Below, piece after piece: positions 1 through 8,651 of a stretch of DNA of 64,000 bases; position 1 is the stretch's first letter, and every line of letters starts with the position of its first letter. A program made the translations under genes and the position numbers. The notes below the pieces were generated by a model. That model saw nothing but the letters and a program-made list of their open reading frames with translations. It made no database searches and was not told the origin of the DNA. The stretch covers positions 248,001 to 312,000 of the forward strand of contig NZ_JACXZA010000004.1 of NCBI RefSeq assembly GCF_014779765.1. The letters run 5' to 3'. Source of the DNA: Paenibacillus terricola (GTDB lineage: Bacteria > Bacillota > Bacilli > Paenibacillales > Paenibacillaceae).

Positions 1-1457
1 CTCCAGAATTTCGGATCGTCCGCGTAGCGTGAGAGCTTCCATCGTTCGCTTCGGCCATTGCGCTTCAGGGTTGTAATGACCGTCTCAATATGATTCGGCT
101 GCGCGGCGGGTGGATAAGGAATGCCAAGCGGGCTGATCTGGTGCTGCCCGCGCAGCATATCGTCGTCGGTCATGAAGTAGATCGGCGATTCGCTTACCGT
201 TCCCGACGCATGCTCTATGAGGGGACTAAGATTGCGTCCAACTAGCGGCCGCGCTTCGCTGAAGCGGCCTTGCAGCCTACCCCGAACGCCTTCAGCCGAA
301 ATGCTCGCCAGCCCGAGCAGCGTTGGCAGCAGATCGAGGTGGCTCGTCATTCGATTAACCGAGCGGGCGTGCGGAATAAGCTTTTTATTATAAACAATAA
401 GCGGAACGTGAAGCATCTCTTCGTATGCACAGTACATTTTCTGATGCAGCCCGCCATGTGCGCCGAGCAGATCGCCATGATCGGATGTGAAGACGATAAT
501 CGTATTCTCGAAGCAGGAGGAATGGGTGATCGCCCCGAGAATCTTCTGCAGCTGCTGGTCGGCGTTCTTCTGCAGTTGATAATAGAGCCTGCGATAGTAC
601 GAACGATCCGTAATCGGCTGCAGCGCCACTGCGTATAGGTCGCGGTAGCTGGCTTGGCATTGAGGCTTCGTCTGAAGATTCTCGTGCAGGGTAGGAGGCG
701 GCGCAACCTCTGGTACTGACGGATCCACATCGAATCGGAACTGCGGCAGACGGGCGGTCAAGTCGCCATATAGAACGATATCATGCGGATTGACGAGCGA
801 GGCCGTAATCAGCCACGGCTTGCGATGACCGCTGCTGCTCTTGCGATCAAGCTCACCGATTAATCTCACAACCTCATCTGCATAAAATTCATCCCTGCCG
901 CTTGCTCCGTAGCCGGCGGACGACCCGGAGTTGCGCGGATTCCGGCCATGCGGTTCAGGGCCAATCCAACCTGAGAAGCCGAACGGCTCCAGCCGATCGG
1001 CCTCCTTGTACAAATGTTGATCCGTATTCGGCATTCCCGTCGGATCATAGCTTGGCAGGGCATTGTTCGTCCCCGGGATCATAATATCCTCATCGGACAG
1101 ATGCCACTTCCCTCTGTAGTAGGTTTCATACCCCGCCTCTCGAAAATAATCGCCCATCGTCGGCACTGTATTCCGATCGAGCCAATACAGATTCGAATCA
1201 GCCGCCTGCTTGGCGATGCCGTCCGTCTGCGTAACCCCATGCAGCGACGGATATTGGCCAGTAAACAGGGTGGTTCGGCTTGGCGCACACGCTGCGCTCC
1301 CGATGTAGTGGCTGTGGAACTCCAATCCGTTCTCTCTCAGCCATTGCTGCGCGAGAAGATTGTTCCTGCGCCATTCCTTCATCTCCGCATTCTCATAGGG
1401 AGGCGGATACCGCTCTTCGTCGACGAGAAGAAGGAGGATGTTAGGCTGCTTGACCAT
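1..1457 (-). CDS. Sulfatase family hydrolase (3' end cut by window edge)
   Basis: Type I sulfatase / alkaline phosphatase superfamily enzyme that would hydrolyse sulfate (or phosphonate) esters. Reading the minus strand from the ATG at 1457 gives MVKQPNILLLLVDEERYPPP, the usual N-terminal metal-binding strand. About 55 residues in comes CAPSRTTLFTGQYP, the C-x-P-S-R sulfatase signature whose Cys is converted to formylglycine, then YRGKWHLSDED and, about 320 residues in, FTSDHGDLLGAHG, the second metal-binding motif. A GGAGG (complement of 1466-1470) lies 8 bases before the start. The frame is open to base 1, so the C-terminus is missing. No signal peptide is visible, which suggests a cytoplasmic enzyme. 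The substrate cannot be told from sequence, and no formylglycine-generating enzyme lies in the window. Family assignment is firm; substrate is unknown. Confidence 0.9.
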   Translation of the reverse strand, partial: MVKQPNILLLLVDEERYPPPYENAEMKEWRRNNLLAQQWLRENGLEFHSHYIGSAACAPSRTTLFTGQYPSLHGVTQTDGIAKQAADSNLYWLDRNTVPTMGDYFREAGYETYYRGKWHLSDEDIMIPGTNNALPSYDPTGMPNTDQHLYKEADRLEPFGFSGWIGPEPHGRNPRNSGSSAGYGASGRDEFYADEVVRLIGELDRKSSSGHRKPWLITASLVNPHDIVLYGDLTARLPQFRFDVDPSVPEVAPPPTLHENLQTKPQCQASYRDLYAVALQPITDRSYYRRLYYQLQKNADQQLQKILGAITHSSCFENTIIVFTSDHGDLLGAHGGLHQKMYCAYEEMLHVPLIVYNKKLIPHARSVNRMTSHLDLLPTLLGLASISAEGVRGRLQGRFSEARPLVGRNLSPLIEHASGTVSESPIYFMTDDDMLRGQHQISPLGIPYPPAAQPNHIETVITTLKRNGRSERWKLSRYADDPKFW

Positions 1458-1606
1458 AAGTAGAGCCTCCTGTGCCCAAATAATTGGTATAACGTATGCC
1501 AGGGGCTAGGCGGCTAGAAGCGTGCAGAGCATAGGTATAACCGATAGTTGCAACAATGCCGCTCTCCTGCGGTCGATTCTCATTAGATGAGAGGAAACAA
1601 TGGTAT

Positions 1607-1657
1607 TTGACACATTGCATACATTTGTATACATTAGTTTGTATACAAATGTATGCA
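1607..1657 (+). promoter_or_regulatory. Promoter with paired GTATAC-N4-GTATAC operators (copy 1)
   Basis: TTGACA (1607-1612), 17-base spacer, TACATT (1630-1635). Two arms, 1616-1632 and 1641-1657, form a perfect 17-base inverted repeat around an 8-base spacer, and each arm is itself a near-palindrome of the form GTATAC-N4-GTATAC. The sites cover the -10 and the start region, so binding would repress. The same layout recurs at 15777-15840. The binding protein is unknown. Confidence 0.75.
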
Positions 1658-1672
1658 TAAGGAAGTGTGACG

Positions 1673-2020
1673 ATGAGAGAACAAGAAGGCCCCATGTCCG
1701 AAGGCAGGCATGGAGGCGGAAGAAATAAAGGGCATCGGGGAAGGCATCACCATCACCACCATGGTGCACAGACGTTCCGCAGAGGACGGGCGATTGAGTT
1801 TTTAGAGCGGCTTCACGTGAGACGCGAGACATTAAGGCAGCAGCTGAACGCTCCTGAGCTGGAGGCAATTCGGCAGGTAGTGCTTGGTGAACTGAAGGCG
1901 ATCGAGCTTGTAATTGAGGAATATACAAGGCATTTCGAGCTGCAGCCGGCTCCGGAGACGGCTGAGGATGAGCAGGTGGAGCCGGTCGGAGAAGGAGACG
2001 GTGAGCCATGTGGGGACTAG
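1673..2020 (+). CDS. His-rich small protein, paralogue 1 (upstream of ABC exporter)
   Basis: 115 residues of unknown function. Residues 11-31 are Gly/Arg/His-rich with a run of six His (25-30), which could bind metal. Residues 32-90 form a predicted helical core beginning AQTFRRGRA and containing QQLN-x-PE-x-EAI and GELKA. The tail is acidic. The core aligns without gaps to residues 47-105 of the protein at 15867-16295, so the two are paralogues with different tails. ATG 1673 is chosen over GTG 1667 because AAGGAAG (1659-1665) is correctly spaced. The gene overlaps the ABC gene by 13 bases, suggesting translational coupling. It could be a regulator or metal sensor for the operon; that is inference from context and from the shared operator. 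Confidence 0.75.
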   Translation: MREQEGPMSEGRHGGGRNKGHRGRHHHHHHGAQTFRRGRAIEFLERLHVRRETLRQQLNAPELEAIRQVVLGELKAIELVIEEYTRHFELQPAPETAEDEQVEPVGEGDGEPCGD

Positions 2021-3771
2021 CTTCGTACATTAAGCCTTATTTGAAATTCGTTATACTGGGCCCGTTGTTCATGATTCTGGAGGTATTCTTCGATCTGATG
2101 CAGCCGAAGCTGGCCGCGCATATCGTCGATTTCGGTGTTGTCGCACGGGACTTCAACGTGATCGAGCGGACAGGTATTCTAATGGCTGTCGTCACCGTAC
2201 TCTCGCTTGTCACGGGCGTCGGATGCAACTTGTTCGCCAGCCGCGCATCCCAGAACTTCGGCGCAGATATTCGCGAGGCGTTGTTCAAGAAGGTGCAAAC
2301 TTTCTCGTTCGACAACATGGATACGTTCAAGTCCGGCTCGCTCATTACACGGATGACGAACGATGTTGTGCAGGTGCAGAACCTGCTGCAGATGGCGCTG
2401 CAAGGGCTGGTGCGGGCGCCAAGTCTGCTTATCGGCAGCGTCGTCATGGCGCTTATCATTAACCTTCGGCTCGGACTCGTTCTTCTGGGTACATTAATCG
2501 TCCTTATTATCGTATTGGTCTTATTAATTCGGTCCTCGTCGCCGCTGTTCGCGGCTGTACAGACGAAGCTGGATGCCGTGAACACGCGCATTCAGGAGAA
2601 CCTCGCCGGTATCCGCGTCATCAAAGCATTCGTACGCTCCGGCTATGAGAAAGAACAGTTCCAAGCCGTTAACCGCGACTATACGGAAATCTCGATTCGG
2701 GCGGCGCGCTTCATCGCGCTCAACTCCCCGATCGTTACGTTTATTATGAACGGGTGCCTTGTGGCTATTCTTCTCTATGGCGGTAATCAAGTATCGTCGG
2801 GCTTGGGTAAAGTCGGCGACCTGGTTGCTTTCGTTAACTATGTGGTGCAAGTGCTCTCTTCTCTTGTTATGGTCAGCGGATTGCTCATGAACGTTACGCA
2901 AGCGAACGTATCGGCGAAGCGCATCCGCGAGGTACTCGATACGCACTCCGCAATCGAAGAATCCAAGCAGGAGAAGGCGGCACCGATCGCTGCGGAGCAT
3001 GTGAAGCTGGAGCAAGTATCCTTCTCTTACAACGGTTCTACCGCAGTGAAGGATCTTGTCCTGAAGGATATCAACATCGAGGCGCGGCGCGGTGAAACGG
3101 TTGCGATTATCGGGGCGACAGGCTCAGGTAAATCGACACTCGTTCAGCTGCTGCCAAGACTGTACGATGTAACATCTGGCTCCGTCCAGATCGATGGCAC
3201 CGATATCCGTGAGCTGCCGCTGCTCACGCTGCGAAGGCAGATCGGCATGATTCTGCAGGATGCGTTTCTGTTCACTGGTACGATCCGCGATAACATTGCG
3301 TTCGGCAAGCCGAATGCGACGCAGGAAGAGGTCGAAGCTGCCGCAATGACGGCGCAGGCGCATGATTTCATCAGCAAGCTGCCGGAAGGCTACGACACGA
3401 AGCTTGGCCAGCGGGGCGTCAACCTATCCGGCGGGCAGAAGCAGAGGTTGTCGATTGCTCGGGCGCTGCTCGTTAAACCGCCGATTCTCATCATGGATGA
3501 CAGCACGAGCGCACTCGACCTTATTACGGAGAGACGTCTTCGCGATGCGTTGAAGCAACTGACGGAAGACAATATCACATTCCTCATTGCACAGCGCATC
3601 TCGTCGGTGATGGAAGCGCAGCAAATTCTCGTCATCGACGAGGGCGAGATTGTTGGCAGAGGTACGCATACAGAGTTGTTGGCGACGTGTGACGTCTATC
3701 AGGATATTTATCGATCGCAATACGGCAAGCAGGAGGTGTCTTGTGGCAAACAGCAATCCTTCCGATCCTAA
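2008..3771 (+). CDS. ABC exporter half-transporter with degenerate ATP site (BmrC/YheI-like)
   Basis: 587 residues: an N-terminal six-helix exporter membrane domain (about 1-320) and an ATP-binding domain (about 335-570). Walker A is GATGSGKST (about 369), the signature is canonical LSGGQ, but Walker B reads IMDDS, with Asp where catalytic Glu is expected, and the H-loop reads IAQR with Gln for His. That is the pattern of the subunit of heterodimeric exporters (BmrCD, TM287/288) that contributes the degenerate catalytic residues. The partner follows immediately with a 29-base overlap. Likely a multidrug or lipid exporter. The start has AAGGAG at 1992-1997. It overlaps the His-rich gene and shares its operator-bearing promoter. 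Family is firm; substrate is unknown. Confidence 0.92.
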   Translation: MWGLASYIKPYLKFVILGPLFMILEVFFDLMQPKLAAHIVDFGVVARDFNVIERTGILMAVVTVLSLVTGVGCNLFASRASQNFGADIREALFKKVQTFSFDNMDTFKSGSLITRMTNDVVQVQNLLQMALQGLVRAPSLLIGSVVMALIINLRLGLVLLGTLIVLIIVLVLLIRSSSPLFAAVQTKLDAVNTRIQENLAGIRVIKAFVRSGYEKEQFQAVNRDYTEISIRAARFIALNSPIVTFIMNGCLVAILLYGGNQVSSGLGKVGDLVAFVNYVVQVLSSLVMVSGLLMNVTQANVSAKRIREVLDTHSAIEESKQEKAAPIAAEHVKLEQVSFSYNGSTAVKDLVLKDINIEARRGETVAIIGATGSGKSTLVQLLPRLYDVTSGSVQIDGTDIRELPLLTLRRQIGMILQDAFLFTGTIRDNIAFGKPNATQEEVEAAAMTAQAHDFISKLPEGYDTKLGQRGVNLSGGQKQRLSIARALLVKPPILIMDDSTSALDLITERRLRDALKQLTEDNITFLIAQRISSVMEAQQILVIDEGEIVGRGTHTELLATCDVYQDIYRSQYGKQEVSCGKQQSFRS

Positions 3772-5608
3772 TGCATCCACCAATAAGGCATCTTCGAACT
3801 TTGATCAGATGGGCTTCCGCCCGGGCGGCGGACCTCAGCATGCAGGGGTACCGAAGGTGCGATCGAAGAACGCATCGGGCACGATGCGTCGCATTTGGGG
3901 CTATCTGAAGCAGCAACGTCAGGCGCTGTTCTGGGTCATTCTGTGTACGGTGCTGACATCTGTCTTCGCACTGCTAGGTCCTTATCTGATCGGACGAATG
4001 ATCGACGATTACGTCATGCCGAAGCAATTCGACGGCTTCGTGCGAATGGGTATGATTTTGCTAGGCGTATACTTGCTTAGTGCGTTATTCACCTGGTTCC
4101 AGCAATACATGGCTTCGAGTCTATCACAGAACACGGTGCGCGATATGCGGGAGGATCTGTTCAACCAATATCAGCGGCTGCCTGTACAATTTTTTGACCA
4201 AAAGACGCACGGTGAACTCATGAGCCGGACGACGAACGATATCTCGAACGTATCCAACACGCTTAACCAGACAGTCGTACAGCTTATCTCCAGTGTACTG
4301 ATGCTTGTGGGCAGCTTGGTTATGATGCTCACTTTAAGCCTCTGGATGACGCTCATTACGATGCTTACGATACCGCTGGTTGCATTTATAACAAAGCGGA
4401 TATCGAAGTACATGCGCCACTACTTCTCGGAGCAGCAGAAGCAGCTAGGCGAGGTGAACGGCTTCGTGCAGGAGAACATCTCGGGCCTTAAGGTCGTGAA
4501 GGTGTTCGGCAGGGAAGAGAAAGCGGTCGAGCAGTTCCGTGAAATCAACGAACGACTGCGCGCAATCGGTGTGAAGGCGCAAAGTTTGTCCGGTTCGATG
4601 GGCCCGATGATGAATACGATGCGCAACATCAGCTTCCTTGTTATCGCGGTATTCGGTGCGGTCTTCGCGTATCACGACATGATCACGGTTGGCGTCATTG
4701 TCAGCTTCCTGAACTACTCCAACCAATTCAGCCAGCCGATCAACCAGCTCGCCAACCAGTACAACATGTTCCAGTCCGCAATTGCAGGCGCGGAGCGTGT
4801 ATTCGAAGTGCTTGATCTGGAGCCGGAAATCTCAGACGACACTGCACCGAAGTCTCAGCAGGCGCTCATTCATGGCGAGGTTGTGTTCGAGGATGTATGC
4901 TTCGGCTATAAGCCTGAGGTTGATGTGTTGAAAGGCGTGTCGCTCCATGCGCATCCAGGCCAGATGATCGCGCTTGTCGGTCCGACTGGTGCGGGCAAAA
5001 CGACAGTGATCAACCTGCTGACGCGGTTCTACGATATCCGTTCGGGGCGCATTACGATCGACGGCGAGGACATTCAGCAGCTGGATAAGCAGGCGCTTCG
5101 CCAGCAGATCGGGCTCGTGCTGCAAGATGCCTATGTGTTCTCGGGTACGATCCGAGATAACATCCGCTATGGCCGATTGGATGCGACAGATCGGGAGGTC
5201 GAAGAGGCAGCGCGCCTGGCGAACGCGGACGTTTTCATCCGCAAGCTGCCACGCGGCTATGACACGGAACTGAGTGCCGAAGGCAGCAATTTGAGTCAAG
5301 GGCAGCGCCAGCTTCTTACGATTGCACGTGCGGTGCTCGCTAATCCGTGCATCCTGATTCTCGATGAGGCGACGAGCAGCGTTGATACGCGCACGGAGCT
5401 CCATATTCAAGAGGCGATGAAGACGTTGATGAAGGGCCGAACCAGCTTCGTTATTGCCCACCGGTTGAGCACGATTCAGGAGGCCGATGCGATTCTGGTC
5501 ATCCAAGATGGGCAGATTACAGAACAGGGTACACATGATCAATTGATTGCACGGAATGGATTTTATAATCACATGTATCAGAACCAATTTGCCGCAAGTG
5601 CGCAGTAA
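3743..5608 (+). CDS. ABC exporter half-transporter with catalytic ATP site (BmrD/YheH-like)
   Basis: 621 residues. I choose the GTG at 3743, six bases after AGGAGG (3731-3736), over upstream in-frame ATGs that lie inside the previous gene. A Pro/Gly-rich N-terminal extension of about 50 residues precedes the six-helix membrane domain. The ATP-binding domain has Walker A GPTGAGKTT (413-421), Walker B ILDEATSSVD with catalytic Glu, and H-loop VIAHRLSTI, but the signature is LSQGQ rather than LSGGQ. Degenerate and canonical elements are therefore split between this protein and the upstream gene in the complementary way expected for a heterodimer with one consensus ATP site. No terminator is visible directly after the stop. 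Confidence 0.92.
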   Translation: MANSNPSDPNASTNKASSNFDQMGFRPGGGPQHAGVPKVRSKNASGTMRRIWGYLKQQRQALFWVILCTVLTSVFALLGPYLIGRMIDDYVMPKQFDGFVRMGMILLGVYLLSALFTWFQQYMASSLSQNTVRDMREDLFNQYQRLPVQFFDQKTHGELMSRTTNDISNVSNTLNQTVVQLISSVLMLVGSLVMMLTLSLWMTLITMLTIPLVAFITKRISKYMRHYFSEQQKQLGEVNGFVQENISGLKVVKVFGREEKAVEQFREINERLRAIGVKAQSLSGSMGPMMNTMRNISFLVIAVFGAVFAYHDMITVGVIVSFLNYSNQFSQPINQLANQYNMFQSAIAGAERVFEVLDLEPEISDDTAPKSQQALIHGEVVFEDVCFGYKPEVDVLKGVSLHAHPGQMIALVGPTGAGKTTVINLLTRFYDIRSGRITIDGEDIQQLDKQALRQQIGLVLQDAYVFSGTIRDNIRYGRLDATDREVEEAARLANADVFIRKLPRGYDTELSAEGSNLSQGQRQLLTIARAVLANPCILILDEATSSVDTRTELHIQEAMKTLMKGRTSFVIAHRLSTIQEADAILVIQDGQITEQGTHDQLIARNGFYNHMYQNQFAASAQ

Positions 5609-5754
5609 GTTGACTCTCGAATACGGAGAGCAGGTGCACTGTGCAGAGATTGCTGGCCGGTCTGGTAGGTTGTGACCGATGGTTGACACCCGATTGGATA
5701 TGTGATTAAATGTGTAACAATATTCAAATAATTCAATACCTGAACAAACATTGA

Positions 5755-6033
5755 TGGATAAAGCAGTGCGCTTAAGCGCCTGTAGTAGGATAGCCGAAGA
5801 GTGCTACAGAGAGCCGGTGGGTGGTGCGAACCGGTGCAGGTCAGCTGTCTGAATTACAATATCCGGAGTTTGGAGAAGCGGCCCAGCTCATACTGGCGTC
5901 ACTTGTCCCGGCATGTAATCATGTCGTTATACGAATGAGCGAAAGAAGCATCGGCAGCTTCTTTAATTAGGGTGGTACCGCGAGAAGACAGTCTCTCGTC
6001 CCTTTACAGGGATAAGAGGCTGTCTTTTTTATT
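5755..6033 (+). promoter_or_regulatory. T-box leader (tyrosine) with transcription terminator
   Basis: The conserved T-box AGGGTGGTACCGCG is at 5969-5982. It is followed by a long terminator hairpin (arms around AAGACAGTCTCT and AGAGGCTGTCTT) ending in TTTTTT at about 6025-6030. Upstream, stem I features are visible: AGAGAGCCGG with its partner GAACCGG, and a UAC triplet at 5855-5857 in GAATTACAA, placed like a tyrosine specifier. Uncharged tRNA-Tyr would stabilise the antiterminator and allow transcription of tyrS, which starts 35 bases later. The element is clear; the exact specifier position is inferred. Confidence 0.95.
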
Positions 6034-6067
6034 TTATCCATGGATACAATCATTCGAGGGAGAGTAG

Positions 6068-7342
6068 ATGAACATGGAGAAGGAAGCACAATTGCAATTG
6101 TCGGCAGAACAGCAACGCGAGGTAGAACGTCAACTAAGCATTATTCGCAGAGGTGCAGCAGAGATTGTTCCAGACGATGCGTTGGCGCGTAAGATAGCGG
6201 CATCCGTTGTGAACGGCAAGCCCCTGAAGGTGAAGCTGGGTCTAGACCCTTCTGCGCCGGACATCCATATCGGACATACCGTTGTGCTTCACAAGATGCG
6301 GCAGTTCCAAGATCTCGGCCACGAGGTGCAGCTGATCATCGGCGATTTCACCGGAAAGATCGGCGACCCGACAGGCAAATCCGAGACGCGGAAGCAGCTG
6401 ACGGAAGAGGATGTACGGCGGAATGCAGCAACCTATGAGGCGCAAATGTTCAAAATCCTCGACCCGCAGAAGACGAAGTTCTACTTCAACTCGGAGTGGC
6501 TCGGGGCGATGAAGTTCGAAGACGTGCTGCAGCTGGCGGCGAAGCTGACGGTTGCCCGCATGTTGGAACGGGATGATTTCGCTAAGCGCTACGCGAACAA
6601 CCTGCCGATTCACATTCACGAGTTCTTCTACCCATTGATGCAAGGTTATGATTCCGTATCGCTCGAGAGCGATATCGAAATCGGTGGTACCGATCAAACG
6701 TTCAACATTCTGATGGGACGGACGCTGCAGAGCGCATTCGGCTTCCAGGACAGCCAAGCTGCTATCCTGATGCCACTGCTCGAAGGTCTTGATGGCGTTC
6801 AGAAAATGAGCAAAAGCCTCGGCAACTACATCGGCATCGACGAAGCGCCCAACGATATGTTCGGCAAGACGATGTCGATTCCGGATGAGCTTATGCTCAA
6901 ATACTACGAGCTGAGCACAATGATTACGAACGAGGAGCTCGCCGCGCTGCGCCAAGGTCTGCAAGACGGCACCGTTCATCCGCGTGACGCGAAGGTTCAA
7001 CTGGCGAAGCAGTACGTCAGCATGTACCACGGTGAAGAGGCGGCCGAGCAGGCGGAGCAGCATTTTGTAACGGTGTTCTCGAAACGCGAGATGCCTGACG
7101 AGATCGAACCGTTCCAGGTTGATGCAGAGCTGCTTGAAGACGGCGGTGTAATCGTGAGCAAGCTGCTCGTGGGGCTTGGATTCGCATCGTCCAGCAGCGA
7201 AGCGCGCCGCAGCGTCGCGCAGGGTGCAGTGAAGCTGAACGGCGAGAAGCTGCTCGACCCGAACGCGCGTATTGCGGTCAAGGGCGGCGACATCATTCAA
7301 GCGGGCAAGCGCAAGTTCGCGCAGCTGGTGATCAAAGGATAA
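6068..7342 (+). CDS. tyrS: Tyrosyl-tRNA synthetase (TyrZ-like type)
   Basis: Charges tRNA-Tyr with tyrosine in the cytoplasm. 424 residues with HIGH at 67-70, [14 protein letters not shown] after it, KMSKS at 246-250 and a C-terminal S4-like RNA-binding domain (about 355-424, [20 protein letters not shown]). The KMSKS form and the long N-terminal helix place it in the TyrZ-like group rather than the KFGKT-type TyrS of Geobacillus. The start follows GAGGGAGAG closely. It is transcribed alone behind the T-box and ends at the hairpin at 7385-7420. Which of tyrS or tyrZ it is called depends on whether a second copy exists elsewhere in the genome. Confidence 0.96.
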   Translation: MNMEKEAQLQLSAEQQREVERQLSIIRRGAAEIVPDDALARKIAASVVNGKPLKVKLGLDPSAPDIHIGHTVVLHKMRQFQDLGHEVQLIIGDFTGKIGDPTGKSETRKQLTEEDVRRNAATYEAQMFKILDPQKTKFYFNSEWLGAMKFEDVLQLAAKLTVARMLERDDFAKRYANNLPIHIHEFFYPLMQGYDSVSLESDIEIGGTDQTFNILMGRTLQSAFGFQDSQAAILMPLLEGLDGVQKMSKSLGNYIGIDEAPNDMFGKTMSIPDELMLKYYELSTMITNEELAALRQGLQDGTVHPRDAKVQLAKQYVSMYHGEEAAEQAEQHFVTVFSKREMPDEIEPFQVDAELLEDGGVIVSKLLVGLGFASSSSEARRSVAQGAVKLNGEKLLDPNARIAVKGGDIIQAGKRKFAQLVIKG

Positions 7343-7384
7343 AAGAAGAATCGCTATCGAGGAGCATGAGCCCTGTAGCCTAAC

Positions 7385-7420
7385 AAGCCCGATGCTTTAA
7401 CCAAGCAACGGGCTTTCTTT
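7385..7420 (+). terminator. Terminator after tyrS
   Basis: AAGCCCG (7385-7391) pairs with CGGGCTT (7409-7415), with TGCTT/AAGCA inside, followed by TTTCTTTCTT. Confidence 0.75.
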
Positions 7421-7424
7421 CTTG

Positions 7425-7691
7425 CTATTTGATAGGGTAGCGTTCGATAATGGATTGATGCGCTTCGGGGTGCTTCAGAATAAAATCTCGCGCTTTATTC
7501 ATTTCGGACGGAGGCAATTTCCCGGCCTCAACAGCAATCACAATTTGCGAATAATATTCTGCTTCTTCAACGGTAAACTTTCTCTCGATCGGCGACGGCG
7601 TGGCTTGTCCGTTGTTTGCTTGCGCATAAACGGCAGCGCCGCCTACTGCCAGCGTCGCAACGACAGCGCACAGAATCAGTGTCTTCTTCAA
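7425..7691 (-). CDS. Small exported protein of unknown function
   Basis: 88 residues starting at a TTG (7691) behind AAAGGAGAGAG. The N-terminus MKKTLILCAVVATLAVGGAAVYAQ is a clear Sec signal peptide with a probable Ala-x-Ala-type cleavage around residue 23. The mature part of about 65 residues is hydrophilic and probably helical (EEAEYYSQIVIAVEAGKLPP), ending HPEAHQSIIERYPIK, with no cysteines and no motif I recognise. It is convergent with tyrS and shares the terminator region. No partner gene is adjacent. Confidence 0.7.
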   Translation of the reverse strand: MKKTLILCAVVATLAVGGAAVYAQANNGQATPSPIERKFTVEEAEYYSQIVIAVEAGKLPPSEMNKARDFILKHPEAHQSIIERYPIK

Positions 7692-7952
7692 TTTCTCTCT
7701 CCTTTTTTTACAAGATCATACATACGACGCTTATTCATGATCAAAAGTTTCGAGGTGAACCGAGTTTTGTGCTGCGTTCACATCCCGCGTTAAACGGAAT
7801 GGCAGTTCCGTCGTTCAAGTCGTAATGGAGCTCGTTACGGCAATTGACAGCATAAATTGATTCTACTTCCCCTTGTTCAATACAATATTGGCTGTCTTTC
7901 TCCCTCAAATTTGATAAACTAATGACATTCGGACGGATAGGAGATGGTGTGA

Positions 7953-8519
7953 ATGGGCCGGAAGAGAAGTTATACGGAAGCGGAGCTGCTCGATGTAACG
8001 AAGAAGCTGCTGCTGGAGCATGGCTATGACGGCTTCCACCTGAAGCTGTTGTCCGAGCACCTGGTTGGGGCGCGCAGTACGATCTATCAATATTTCGCGA
8101 ACAAAGAGGAGATCGTGGCGGCGTGCATGAAGCGCGTGATGCGAAGCATCATGTCCAAGTCGGCAGAGGTCGATGAGACCGACTCCCTTGCTGCGCTGCA
8201 GCAAATTCTATATGTTTACGTGGAGGAGTCGGACTTCCACCAGTTGCTGGGCGACGCGCACAAGATCAATGTAGCGAATTCCGAAGCCGCAGCGCGCGAC
8301 ATGTCATATATCGAGCAAGGCCACGAGGAGTTAAAGGTCCAATTGGGCCGCATATTCGCTAAGGCAAACGGCGAAGGAAATCTCCGGCAAGACGTGCCGC
8401 TTCCCGCGCAAATTAGTGTGTTCTTCAACCTCATTAATACGCCGAATGTACTCCGCATGCCGCTTGACGAGTGGAGCAAACTGTTATTCAGCATGTGGAT
8501 GAAGGGCGTTGCGAAGTAA
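7953..8519 (+). CDS. TetR/AcrR family repressor of the downstream ABC pair
   Basis: 188 residues. The N-terminal HTH reads YTEAELLDVTKKLLLEHGYD, then LLSEHLVGARSTIYQYFANK at about 30-50, the classic TetR fold. The C-terminal ligand domain ends near WSKLLFSMWMKGVAK. The start ATG 7953 lies behind AGGAG. The next genes, an ABC permease and ATPase, begin 130 bases later in the same direction, and two GACAC-NN-GTGTC palindromes lie between, one on the -35 of a promoter. The protein probably binds these and represses the transporter. The ligand is unknown. Confidence 0.9.
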   Translation: MGRKRSYTEAELLDVTKKLLLEHGYDGFHLKLLSEHLVGARSTIYQYFANKEEIVAACMKRVMRSIMSKSAEVDETDSLAALQQILYVYVEESDFHQLLGDAHKINVANSEAAARDMSYIEQGHEELKVQLGRIFAKANGEGNLRQDVPLPAQISVFFNLINTPNVLRMPLDEWSKLLFSMWMKGVAK

Positions 8520-8538
8520 CGCTTCGTCGTTAATTTAT

Positions 8539-8624
8539 TTGACACCAGTGTCTAATATATTGTTTAATGGATTTGATGAGAATTCGAAGCAGCAATAGCG
8601 CGCATCGAATCAGACACAAGTGTC
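8539..8624 (+). promoter_or_regulatory. Promoter with two GACAC-NN-GTGTC operators
   Basis: TTGACA (8539-8544), 18-base spacer, TTTAAT (8563-8568). Palindromes GACACCAGTGTC (8541-8552, overlapping the -35) and GACACAAGTGTC (8613-8624, just before the next gene) share the wider form TTTGACAC-NN-GTGTC and its reverse. Probable sites for the TetR protein encoded just upstream. Confidence 0.75.
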
Positions 8625-8651
8625 AAATAAGTTAGGGGAGTGAGTTTTGGC

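Noticed and set aside
1741-1770. Six-His tract that looks like an affinity tag from a vector
   Set aside because: It lies in a natural His/Gly/Arg-rich segment, and a paralogue without an exact His6 exists at 15867; no vector sequence nearby.
6242-7300. Minus-strand ORF of 352 codons
   Set aside because: Antisense shadow of tyrS.
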